From: Bacteroidales bacterium UBA4345
GTDB lineage: Bacteria; Bacteroidota; Bacteroidia; Bacteroidales; Paludibacteraceae
Reading direction: 5' to 3'
Assembly (NCBI GenBank): GCA_002396385.1
Contig: DGTD01000048.1
Coordinates: forward strand, 28,642-76,519
Length of the DNA: 47,878 nt
Shown piece after piece: positions 40,881 through 47,878 of the stretch; position 1 is the stretch's first letter, and every line of letters begins with the position of its first letter. A program made the position numbers and the translations under genes. Under the pieces are notes generated by a model, which was not told the DNA's origin, searched no databases, and saw only the letters and a program-made list of their open reading frames with translations.

Positions 40881-42416
40881 TTAATTTCCGCCTTCTTTGG
40901 AGACTTTCGCTTCTACAACGGGAGGCTTTAAACCGATAATGGCTTTTGGTGTGAAGTCGTTTACAACACTTACTTTGTAAAGATAGTTCCTTACGGGGAA
41001 CATATCGGTAGGCAGTATGTTGAACAGGGCTCTTATTGCTCTACCTTGGAAATCGCCCTCTACCAATATTTCCATTGGTTTGTTTGCTTGCTCTCTTGTG
41101 AGTGAATTCTTTTCGATCTTTATGTAGAACCCTTTATTGTTATTCTCTTTACACCAATAGGCATTCTGTATGACAACCGGACCTATTTTCAATGAGTCGC
41201 ATAATGTGTGTGCCGTAGTGTCGTTGGCATTAGGCGTATTGTAGAAGTAATAACCTTCTGTCCCGTAGAAAATCTTTTTCCATCCTTCTTCGTTGGTTCG
41301 GTTTGGCAGTCCTAAATCGACCGAGTCTCTCAAAAAAGAGGCCAGTCGGGCAGAGAAGTGCGGCACACCCGCGTAAACTACGTGTTGGTTCACCCTTCTT
41401 TCGTTTTGGAAGAATTCCTTCCGGAAAGCTAGTGTGTCGTATTGGGCTTGGAAGTCAATCCACGGACAGCCAGTAGGGGTAATAAGGTCAGACAAGACTT
41501 TCCTCCAATGTCCGTAGCCTTTTAAATTCCTATGGTATTCTGGAATGCTGAGGAAAACCAATTTTACGTTGTGCTCTTTACAGAGTTTTGTGATTTTCTC
41601 TAAATACTCAACATCGTATTTGTCGTTTTTGACGAGTTCTCCGTCCATAATCGGGCCTAGGGAATCGTAAACGGCCATAAGCGAATCCCCTATACCGCGC
41701 TCGTTAAGTCCGGTGTCTCCCAAATAGATACGTTTTGCTGGCGGATATTTCTCTATGCCGGCTATGTTCTTGTTGATTTGGGCCGTGTCTTTGAAAATAA
41801 ACTCGTGGTTCCTTACGGTACTCGACCATGCGGCCCAATACTCGTCTACATCGAAAAGGAATGGCGTCGCTATGATTTTTGTAGGCGTGGTTTTGAACTT
41901 GAAAGTTGCCGCTTTGTTCTTTTTTTCCGACTCGAACGAGAATGCGTTTGTCATAGAATAGGTCTCTACAACTGCCACCTTTATGTGTGTTTGCCTTAGC
42001 ACGTCGTACATAAGGTAGTAGACGTCCTGAAGGTCGCATCCTGCCTGGAAGAAGGTGAAACAGGTCGCTCCCAGCGCATTCGACAGGTAGTGCGCGTTAA
42101 TTCCGTTGCCTAAGTGCGAGTTCCCGAAGAGACATACGTCTACCGAGTCGGTCGTTATTAGTTTCTGAAACGATGGCATCGTGAATTTCTCGTGGAAACC
42201 GACATTCGGCTCGAAGTAATTCTTACTGTCGGTGTAGTATACGGTTCCAAAGGCAACAAGGAGGATGAACAGAATCTTGCTGGCAAAAAGCCTTTTCGGA
42301 TGCTTACTCCCGCTCCCGTTAGGACGCACCTCTTTGTCTGGTGTTTTTTGTGACCTTTGTGAAATAACAGGGTTCGCCGACCTTTGGAAACCTTTATTGT
42401 CTTTTCGTTGTTTCAT
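40881..42416 (-). CDS. SGNH/AlgJ-DltD-like partner of the MBOAT acyltransferase
   Basis: This 511-residue protein has a 45-residue basic cytoplasmic start, one membrane helix ('LFASKILFILLVAFGTVYY') and a large periplasmic domain. 'CLFGNSHLGNGINAHYL' (about residue 95) resembles the first SGNH block with GNSH in place of GDS, and 'GVPHFSARLASFLRD' could hold the late catalytic His. Proteins of this layout accept an acyl group passed by an MBOAT partner and place it on a polysaccharide or teichoic-acid-like polymer. It follows the MBOAT gene by 3 bp, so the two act together. The target polymer is unknown. Confidence 0.75.
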   Translation of the reverse strand: MKQRKDNKGFQRSANPVISQRSQKTPDKEVRPNGSGSKHPKRLFASKILFILLVAFGTVYYTDSKNYFEPNVGFHEKFTMPSFQKLITTDSVDVCLFGNSHLGNGINAHYLSNALGATCFTFFQAGCDLQDVYYLMYDVLRQTHIKVAVVETYSMTNAFSFESEKKNKAATFKFKTTPTKIIATPFLFDVDEYWAAWSSTVRNHEFIFKDTAQINKNIAGIEKYPPAKRIYLGDTGLNERGIGDSLMAVYDSLGPIMDGELVKNDKYDVEYLEKITKLCKEHNVKLVFLSIPEYHRNLKGYGHWRKVLSDLITPTGCPWIDFQAQYDTLAFRKEFFQNERRVNQHVVYAGVPHFSARLASFLRDSVDLGLPNRTNEEGWKKIFYGTEGYYFYNTPNANDTTAHTLCDSLKIGPVVIQNAYWCKENNNKGFYIKIEKNSLTREQANKPMEILVEGDFQGRAIRALFNILPTDMFPVRNYLYKVSVVNDFTPKAIIGLKPPVVEAKVSKEGGN

Positions 42417-42419
42417 TCT

Positions 42420-43910
42420 TTAGAATTGGAAGTAGATGAATGTGTTGTCGTTACCTTCTCCATAGATGCCGAGGTATATCAAGGCTATTGGAATGGCAAT
42501 GTAGACTGCCCACCTGAAAATGAAGAATTTGTTGAAGAAGAAGTCGCTGACTTTTTCACCGTAATTTTTTAACAGTAACTCTATCAGCATGAGCCCGGCA
42601 ATCAGATATATGGCGAATTTGAACTCCATACTGTTCAGCCCGAAATTGTATAGGGTGTCGGCATTCGAGAAACCGATGTTGCCTAACACCTGTAGCGCAT
42701 CGTGTAGGTTTGCTCCTCGAAAGAAGGCCAGCGAGAAGGTCCAACCGAAAAAGACAACAAGGCAGCAGGCTATTTTCTCATAAACTTTCTTTGGATCTAG
42801 ATGGAAAACCTTGTCAAAGATGGCGAGGTAGATGCCGTTCAAAAGTCCCCAGATGAAGAAATTCCACGAGGCCCCGTGCCACAATCCGCTGACTGCGAAA
42901 ACAATAAGCACGTTGATGTATGTGCGGTACTTTCCTTTCCGATTGCCGCCGAGAGTGAAGTAGAGGTAGTCGCGAAACCAGTTGGTGAGCGTTATGTGCC
43001 AGCGCGACCAGAAGTCTTTGAACGATACCGAAAGGTAGGGCATGCGGAAGTTCTCGCTCAATTTGAAACCGAATATGCGGGCGGTTCCTATCGCTATTTG
43101 CGAATAGGCCGAAAAGTCGAGGTAGAGTTGGAAGGCAAACAAAACCAGGGCCACAAGCGAAGGATAGCCGCCTGCTTCACCCAGATTCCCAAATACGCCG
43201 TCGACATAAACGGCTATACGGTCGGCTATCAGCATTTTCTTTATAAGTCCTGCCCCTATCGAGAAGAATCCTCTTCTAGCCTCTTCGTAGTCGAAGGAGA
43301 AAGCCTTTTCGAACTGTGGCAGCAGGTTGCCTGCACGTTCTATCGGGCCAGCCACAAGCTGTGGAAAAAAAGCGATAAAGGTGAAGAACGTAACGGGGTT
43401 GTTGCTTGCCTTTATCTTGTCTTTATAAACATCGATGACGTAACTGAGCCCTTGGAAACAGTAGAAACTGATGCCGATTGGCAATATGATGTTTAATGCC
43501 GAATAGGGACTGTGGACAATGCCGAAAAGTCCGAGCAAGTCCCAAATGCTCTCTAAAAAGAAATTGGTGTATTTGAAGTAGGCTAACACGCCCAGATTAA
43601 CCAAAATGGCTATCCACAAATACTTTTTCGCCTCTTTTGTGGGTGTGTAAGTCGTGGCCTCTGCAGGACTTTGGTTGTCGGCTGTAGCCGCTGCGGTTTT
43701 TGTTTGCTCTATTTTTCTACCCATAAAGTAGTCGGCAGCAGAAACAGCTACGATTACGAAGAGGAGTTTGAAGTTCCAACAAGAGTAGAAAAAATAACTG
43801 GCACAGAGAAGGAAAATATTCCTGGCCTTTATGTTTTTGCTGAAAACCAACACATATAGGGTGTAGGTGACCAGTAGGAATAGGGCAAAACTGAAAGTGT
43901 TAAAAAGCAT
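42420..43910 (-). CDS. MBOAT family O-acyltransferase (AlgI/DltB-like)
   Basis: This 496-residue polytopic membrane protein has 10 or more helices. Diagnostic segments are 'LPIGISFYCFQGLSYVIDVY', 'PQLVAGPIERAGNLLPQF', 'FKDFWSRWHITLTNWFRDYL' (first conserved His area) and 'LWHGASWNFFIWGLLNG', which holds the catalytic MBOAT histidine. It moves an acyl group, often acetyl, across the membrane for O-acylation of an extracellular polymer. Start 43910 ('MLFNTFSFALFLLV') is chosen because the frame extended to 43928 begins inside the -7 box. The downstream SGNH-like protein is its likely partner. Confidence 0.93.
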   Translation of the reverse strand: MLFNTFSFALFLLVTYTLYVLVFSKNIKARNIFLLCASYFFYSCWNFKLLFVIVAVSAADYFMGRKIEQTKTAAATADNQSPAEATTYTPTKEAKKYLWIAILVNLGVLAYFKYTNFFLESIWDLLGLFGIVHSPYSALNIILPIGISFYCFQGLSYVIDVYKDKIKASNNPVTFFTFIAFFPQLVAGPIERAGNLLPQFEKAFSFDYEEARRGFFSIGAGLIKKMLIADRIAVYVDGVFGNLGEAGGYPSLVALVLFAFQLYLDFSAYSQIAIGTARIFGFKLSENFRMPYLSVSFKDFWSRWHITLTNWFRDYLYFTLGGNRKGKYRTYINVLIVFAVSGLWHGASWNFFIWGLLNGIYLAIFDKVFHLDPKKVYEKIACCLVVFFGWTFSLAFFRGANLHDALQVLGNIGFSNADTLYNFGLNSMEFKFAIYLIAGLMLIELLLKNYGEKVSDFFFNKFFIFRWAVYIAIPIALIYLGIYGEGNDNTFIYFQF

Positions 43911-43925
43911 TGTTTTTATTTTTTG

Positions 43926-43957
43926 CAAAATTAATGCTTTTCAAACCGGCATCCAAA
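43926..43957 (-). promoter_or_regulatory. Promoter of the MBOAT operon
   Basis: Minus-strand TTTG (43954-43957), a 20-nt spacer and TAATTTTGC (box 43926-43933) match the consensus and end 15 nt before the ATG. The promoter lies partly before and within the 3' end of the upstream DUF456 gene. Confidence 0.75.
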
Positions 43958-43966
43958 CCTTTGAAT

Positions 43967-44458
43967 TTAGAAATAGGCTTCCCAGACTTTTTGGCAGTAA
44001 AGTACGCAGAAGGCGACAACAACGGCTATCTTCAAGCCGGTTGACAAGATAAAGCCTACAAATGAACCCATACCCGATCTCAGCGATTCCCAGTGGTCTT
44101 TCCCTGCAATCAGTTCCCCAACTACCGCACCAACAAACGGTCCCCAAAGGAATCCGAACGGGATGGGAGAGAAGAACATTCCTACAATCAGCCCTATAAT
44201 ACTGCCCCATACGCCTTTTTTGCTGCCTCCGAACCTTTTAGTGCACCAGGCTGGAACAATGTAGTCGAGCACTATGGCTGCTATTGTTATCAGTCCGGCT
44301 ATGAACAGGTCGCGCATGCTGAATTCTATTCTGTTGGTGATATGTATCAGCCACATGCCGGCATACCCTAAAATAGGACCTGGTAGTGCGGGTACAATGC
44401 AGCCAATAAAGGCCATAATCATAAGTACCCCGGCAACGATGATGAGGAAAATGTCCAT
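43967..44458 (-). CDS. DUF456 family membrane protein
   Basis: This 163-residue protein has four to five membrane helices and the glycine/proline-rich DUF456 pattern 'IGCIVPALPGPILGYAGMWL', with 'FGGSKKGVWGSIIGLIVGMF' and 'GPFVGAVVGELIAG'. The function of the family is unknown. Its ATG is 1 bp from the stop of the LPG-synthase-like gene upstream, so it is translated from the same mRNA. The MBOAT promoter begins at its 3' end. Confidence 0.88.
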   Translation of the reverse strand: MDIFLIIVAGVLMIMAFIGCIVPALPGPILGYAGMWLIHITNRIEFSMRDLFIAGLITIAAIVLDYIVPAWCTKRFGGSKKGVWGSIIGLIVGMFFSPIPFGFLWGPFVGAVVGELIAGKDHWESLRSGMGSFVGFILSTGLKIAVVVAFCVLYCQKVWEAYF

Positions 44459-44459
44459 T

Positions 44460-45446
44460 TTATTCTTCCTTTTTTTGTTTGTTTATAAATGGTAGTACAA
44501 TGCTGCATGCGAATCCGCCAACACAGTTCACCACAATTTCAATCAGGTGCGACAGTACGGCGAAAGTACCTGCCGCAGTTGCGCCAATGCCGTAAATTTT
44601 TAGCGCCTGTATGGTCATAAACTCATAGGTGCCTATGCCTCCCTGAACGGGAACCACCATTCCCAATGCGCCGAAAACGTAGGTGGTCAGTCCGGCTTCC
44701 ATGTCAAGCCCGGCGGTAAAGTCGAACAGCCAGAAACTGAAGTAAAGCATCAGGTAGTACATAAGGAAGATAAGAAGCGAGTAGATGATGAATAGGGGCT
44801 TGTTCTTTATTTGTGTAAACGATTTCAGCCCGTTCCACACGCCCTTCCCCAACTCTTTTATCTTGCCCATCAGTTTGGTCTGCTTTATCTTCTTGCGCAA
44901 CACGAAGAGGATAATGACCGATGCCGACACTACAATCCATAATAACGGATTAACCAAAAGATTACAAATACTTTGCCAAATAGTTATTCCTCCCAAAATG
45001 CTGCTGAATGCGTCATACTCTAAAATAATAGTCACAAATACAATCAGGAAGATGATGAGAAGGTCGAAAGCACGTTCGGTTATAACGGTGCCAATCAGTT
45101 CGGTAAACGATATGCCTTCATATTTTTTCAATACTCCACAGCGGGCTACTTCGCCTGCCCGTGGCAACAGGTGGTTGATGAAGTAGCCATACATGACGGC
45201 GCAGAACGTGTTTTTTACTGCAGGCTTTTTTGCAATTGGTTCTATTAGCTGGTTCCAACGGAGGGCGCGTAAAATACAGCTGACCAGACTTAACACAACG
45301 GGTATGGCAATAAACCCCCAATGGGTGGTTTTTAGCAGGTCTGCCATCTCATCGATGTTCAGCTGGCTGTAAACCAGTAAAAATACAACTATACCTAACA
45401 ATAGTGATAGTAGGGTCTGAATGGCGTCTTTCTTCGTTATATTCAT
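44460..45446 (-). CDS. lysylphosphatidylglycerol synthase TM-region/UPF0104 family flippase-like protein
   Basis: This 328-residue protein has about eight membrane helices. The family motifs are 'LRALRWNQLIEPIAKKPAVK' (helix 2 boundary), 'GYFINHLLPRAGEVARCGVL' and 'TVITERAFDLLIIFLIVF', with 'VVPVQGGIGTYEFMTIQALK' late in the chain. It corresponds to the transmembrane domain of MprF without the aminoacyl-transferase domain, so it cannot make lysyl-PG. It may translocate lipids. It is first in a two-gene operon with the DUF456 protein. Confidence 0.88.
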   Translation of the reverse strand: MNITKKDAIQTLLSLLLGIVVFLLVYSQLNIDEMADLLKTTHWGFIAIPVVLSLVSCILRALRWNQLIEPIAKKPAVKNTFCAVMYGYFINHLLPRAGEVARCGVLKKYEGISFTELIGTVITERAFDLLIIFLIVFVTIILEYDAFSSILGGITIWQSICNLLVNPLLWIVVSASVIILFVLRKKIKQTKLMGKIKELGKGVWNGLKSFTQIKNKPLFIIYSLLIFLMYYLMLYFSFWLFDFTAGLDMEAGLTTYVFGALGMVVPVQGGIGTYEFMTIQALKIYGIGATAAGTFAVLSHLIEIVVNCVGGFACSIVLPFINKQKKEE

Positions 45447-45468
45447 TTCTTGATTGTTTGTATTCTCA

Positions 45469-45476
45469 CAAATTTA
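45469..45476 (-). promoter_or_regulatory. -7 box of the LPG-synthase-like operon
   Basis: Minus-strand TAAATTTG lies 22 nt before the start codon at 45446. The -33 region is poor. Confidence 0.55.
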
Positions 45477-45501
45477 CGCATATTGGGCTACTAAAACATA
45501 A

Positions 45502-45535
45502 AAAAAGGAGAAAACCATACAGTTTTCTCCTTTTT
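45502..45535 (-). terminator. Terminator of the nuo operon
   Basis: A 14-bp perfect stem AAAAAGGAGAAAAC/GTTTTCTCCTTTTT with a 6-nt loop lies 25 bp beyond the nuoN stop. On the minus strand it ends in a T-run. Confidence 0.85.
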
Positions 45536-45559
45536 CTGTGCGATATAGTCTTTGGAATG

Positions 45560-47017
45560 TTAAATGCCGAACGACCATTCGATAATTTGTTCGTAAATCT
45601 GGCTGATGAAGCCAAGGAACAAGAAACCTACTGTACAAACGGTAATACCAATCAGACTCATCTTGTCGCTCTTGAACGTTGCAATTGGGCTGTCGCTCTT
45701 ATTGATGAACATAGCCTTTACAACGAGCAGGTAGTAGTAGAGAGAGATGATGGTGTTTGCCAATGCGATAAATACCAAGAGGTATTGACCAGCCTGGGCG
45801 GCACTTGCGAAAATGAAGAACTTGCTCCAGAAACCGGCAAACGGAGGAATACCTGCCAACGAGAACATGGCCAACATCATAATAACAGCCATTTTCGGAT
45901 TGGTTTCATAGAGTCCGTTGTAGTCGTCCATGCCAACTTTCCCACTCTTGTCTTCAATGTTGCTGATGATGCCGAATGCGCCAAGGTTGGTGAAGAGGTA
46001 TACCAAAATGTAGTAGACCATGCTACCCATACCGGCTGCAGTTCCGCTCATCAGACCCAACATGATGTATCCGGCTTGAGAGATAGAAGAGAAAGCGAGG
46101 AAGCGCTTCAAATTCTTTTGACGGATGGCAAAAATGTTACCGACCGTAATGGTGATAACTATCAACCACCAGAGAATGTTGGTCCATGAAACAAGGGTCG
46201 ACTGAACTTCAACGTTGCTGAATGCCTTCCACATGATGACCATAAAGGCAAATGCGGCAGAACCTTTCGACATGACAGAAAGGTAGGCGGTAACGCTGGT
46301 TGGTGCTCCCTGGTAGGTGTCGGCAGTCCACAAGTGGAATGGTACCAACGAAATCTTGAAGGCTACGCCTGCCATGAAGAAAATCATAGCAAGAATCTGG
46401 AATGGCTCGGCGGTGAAATTCTTGGCTACGTCGCAGAAGTAGAGAGAACCTCCGCATGAACCGTATACCAGCGAGATACCGAAAAGCATAACCGATGACG
46501 AGAATGCGGCAGTAAGGATGTATTTTGCTGCGGCTTCAGCCGATTCGTTGCGTTTCTTGTTCAATGCAACCAACGTTGCCATAGGTATTGAAGCGGTTTC
46601 CAAACCGATGTAGAAAAGCAGGAAGTCGCCGCTCGAAATCATCAGGTACATACCGAACAGGGTGGAAATCATCAGCAGGTAAAACTCTGCGATGTGGTTC
46701 TTGTTCTCTTTCTTGTTCCATTCGAACGAGAAAAGGAAAACGAGAAGGGTACCCAGGTTCAACATGTTTTTAACAAACACGTGTATGTTCGAGGTGATGT
46801 ACATGCCAGAGAAAGCTTCTGTCTGGCCTACCATCGTACAACATCCGCTGCAACTGCAGAAGTTGTATGCGGTGTGTGCAGCGAAAAGCACCAATGCCAA
46901 AGGCTGGAAATACTGCTTCGATTTTTCGCCCATTACGAGGTCGGCAACCAAAAGCACGATTAAAGTGAGTGCCAGTGAAACTTCTGGCGTCATTAATAAG
47001 AATTGACTATAATCCAT
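45560..47017 (-). CDS. nuoN: NADH-quinone oxidoreductase subunit N
   Basis: This 485-residue membrane subunit of complex I is one of the antiporter-like proton-pumping subunits. About 14 helices are present. The family core is 'ETASIPMATLVALNKKRNES' with 'AEAAAKYILTAAFSSSVMLF' (helix-5 Glu and Lys), 'GVAFKISLVPFHLWTADTYQ' then 'GAPTSVTAYLSVMSKGSAAF' (broken helix and its Lys). 'LKRFLAFSSISQAGYIMLGL' also fits. It has a clear ribosome site, AGAGGAGA, and starts 20 bp after nuoM. It is the last gene of the nuo operon, before the terminator at 45502. Confidence 0.96.
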   Translation of the reverse strand: MDYSQFLLMTPEVSLALTLIVLLVADLVMGEKSKQYFQPLALVLFAAHTAYNFCSCSGCCTMVGQTEAFSGMYITSNIHVFVKNMLNLGTLLVFLFSFEWNKKENKNHIAEFYLLMISTLFGMYLMISSGDFLLFYIGLETASIPMATLVALNKKRNESAEAAAKYILTAAFSSSVMLFGISLVYGSCGGSLYFCDVAKNFTAEPFQILAMIFFMAGVAFKISLVPFHLWTADTYQGAPTSVTAYLSVMSKGSAAFAFMVIMWKAFSNVEVQSTLVSWTNILWWLIVITITVGNIFAIRQKNLKRFLAFSSISQAGYIMLGLMSGTAAGMGSMVYYILVYLFTNLGAFGIISNIEDKSGKVGMDDYNGLYETNPKMAVIMMLAMFSLAGIPPFAGFWSKFFIFASAAQAGQYLLVFIALANTIISLYYYLLVVKAMFINKSDSPIATFKSDKMSLIGITVCTVGFLFLGFISQIYEQIIEWSFGI

Positions 47018-47036
47018 TTTTGTGTCTCCTCTTTGT

Positions 47037-47878
47037 TTAGAATGGTGCTACAATTGTTTTGTCGGCGAACAGATTCACCAAGTTAGGCAGGCTGATGTTG
47101 AGCAGGTCTGTCCAAACCGAAGGGAACAAACCGATAGCCGCCACACAAATAATGAGGCCGAATGCTGCGACTTTTTCGAACCAGTTTGCGTCGGTGAGGG
47201 TGGCGTGGTGCTGGTCTTGGATAGGACCGAACAGCATTTTGCCAACCACACGCAGAATATACACCGCAGTGATAACGATTGACGTGCAGGCTAGAATTGT
47301 GAAGATAAGGAACATCCAGTTGCCTTCTTCAAATGAGAGGGCTGAACGCTGGAACGAACCGACAAAGATGTTCATTTCTGCTACGAATCCGCTCAAACCT
47401 GGCAAACCGAGTGATGCCATACCGGCAATGACGTAACAAACACAAAGCACTGGCATGATGTTCATCATACCTCCCATTAGACGGATGTCGCGTGTGTGTG
47501 TACGACCATATATGCTACCGATAAGGCTGAAGAACAAGGCTGTCATCAGACCGTGAGAGAGCATCTGGAGGAACGCACCGGTGAATGCGGTGTTGTTCAT
47601 CATCAACAGGGCGAAGAGCACCATACCGCAGTGGCTCACTGAAGAGTAGGCGTTGATGTACTTCAAGTCGTTCTGTACGCATGCGCTGTATGCACCGTAG
47701 AATACCGATGTACCGGTAAGGATTAAGAAAATCCAACCCAGATCGGCCGCTGCCTGCGGCATCAGACACATAGCTACACGGAAACAGCCGTAGCCTCCGA
47801 GCTTCATCAACACACCGGCGTGGAGCATTGAAACGGCGGTAGGTGCGCTGGCGTGACCGTCGGGCGACCATGTGTGGA
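47037..47878 (-). CDS. nuoM: NADH-quinone oxidoreductase subunit M, C-terminal part (cut by window edge)
   Basis: The frame is open to the right edge and continues beyond it. The visible 280 codons begin 'HTWSPDGHASAPTAVSMLHA' and 'GVLMKLGGYG', the central NuoM motif (normally HTWLPDAHxxAPTxGS). That places the missing N-terminal half outside the window. Pro and Asp/Lys residues of the proton channel are kept, but the segment has Ser for the usual Leu. 'AYSSVSHCGMVLFALLMMNN' and 'LFFSLIGSIYGRTHTRDI' match the family. It immediately precedes nuoN. Confidence 0.95.
   Translation of the reverse strand, partial: HTWSPDGHASAPTAVSMLHAGVLMKLGGYGCFRVAMCLMPQAAADLGWIFLILTGTSVFYGAYSACVQNDLKYINAYSSVSHCGMVLFALLMMNNTAFTGAFLQMLSHGLMTALFFSLIGSIYGRTHTRDIRLMGGMMNIMPVLCVCYVIAGMASLGLPGLSGFVAEMNIFVGSFQRSALSFEEGNWMFLIFTILACTSIVITAVYILRVVGKMLFGPIQDQHHATLTDANWFEKVAAFGLIICVAAIGLFPSVWTDLLNISLPNLVNLFADKTIVAPF

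Overview
The window is a stretch of a Bacteroidota chromosome, most likely order Bacteroidales. The evidence is the promoter grammar, with TTTG or TTTC about 20 nt before TAnnTTTG and matched repeatedly on both strands. It is supported by Bacteroidota-only families (DUF4254, DUF4377, DUF4421, DUF4835/PorD) and by a BamD, omega-like, CoaBC, PorD, RecN gene order. Few genes have strong Shine-Dalgarno sequences. I cannot name the genus. Most of the window is ordinary housekeeping sequence.

Layout. The left edge (1-2.4 kb) has two tandem tRNA-Glu genes, the first cut by the edge, then a SIS-only sugar-phosphate isomerase, LemA and a LOG-family protein, all on the minus strand. From 2.6 to 5.2 kb come malate dehydrogenase and the pantothenate pair panC-panD. 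From 5.3 to 14.9 kb come an orphan protein, an M23/LysM peptidoglycan hydrolase, topA with an OmpA/PD40 envelope protein, a Na/Pi cotransporter, and a DUF4254-GT9 glycosyltransferase pair.

The accessory part is 15.0-23.3 kb. A two-gene secreted-protein cassette occurs twice (15.06-17.58 and 19.81-22.33 kb). It consists of a small protein with a type IX-like C-terminal tail and a 654/655-residue protein with two FISUMP/DUF1566-like domains. Each copy is followed by a GNAT acetyltransferase gene, ruined after copy A and intact after copy B. Between them lies an AT-rich insert. It holds an intact unknown protein with weak resemblance to 3-methyladenine glycosylases, a GIY-YIG-like gene broken by one in-frame TGA, a 36-bp direct repeat over that gene's start, and the N-terminus of a CoiA-like protein. 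A remnant of a DUF234-type ATPase lies just to the right of the intact GNAT gene.

From 23.3 to 33.3 kb come an MFS transporter, then bamD, omega-like, coaBC, porD-like, recN and a DUF4421 outer-membrane protein, then a DUF4377 protein, a thioredoxin-fold lipoprotein without its CXXC, and another lipoprotein. From 33.4 to 43.9 kb come a small acidic protein, an AmpG-like transporter, a 1423-residue protein of the 2-hydroxyacyl-CoA dehydratase activase family, a secreted DUF1566 protein, and an MBOAT/SGNH-like pair for O-acylation of an envelope polymer. The right end has a DUF456 protein, an LPG-synthase/flippase-like membrane protein, and nuoN and nuoM of respiratory complex I (nuoM cut by the edge).

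No CRISPR array, complete insertion sequence, prophage or complete new defence system was found. The most unusual region is the duplicated secreted cassette with its decaying insert.
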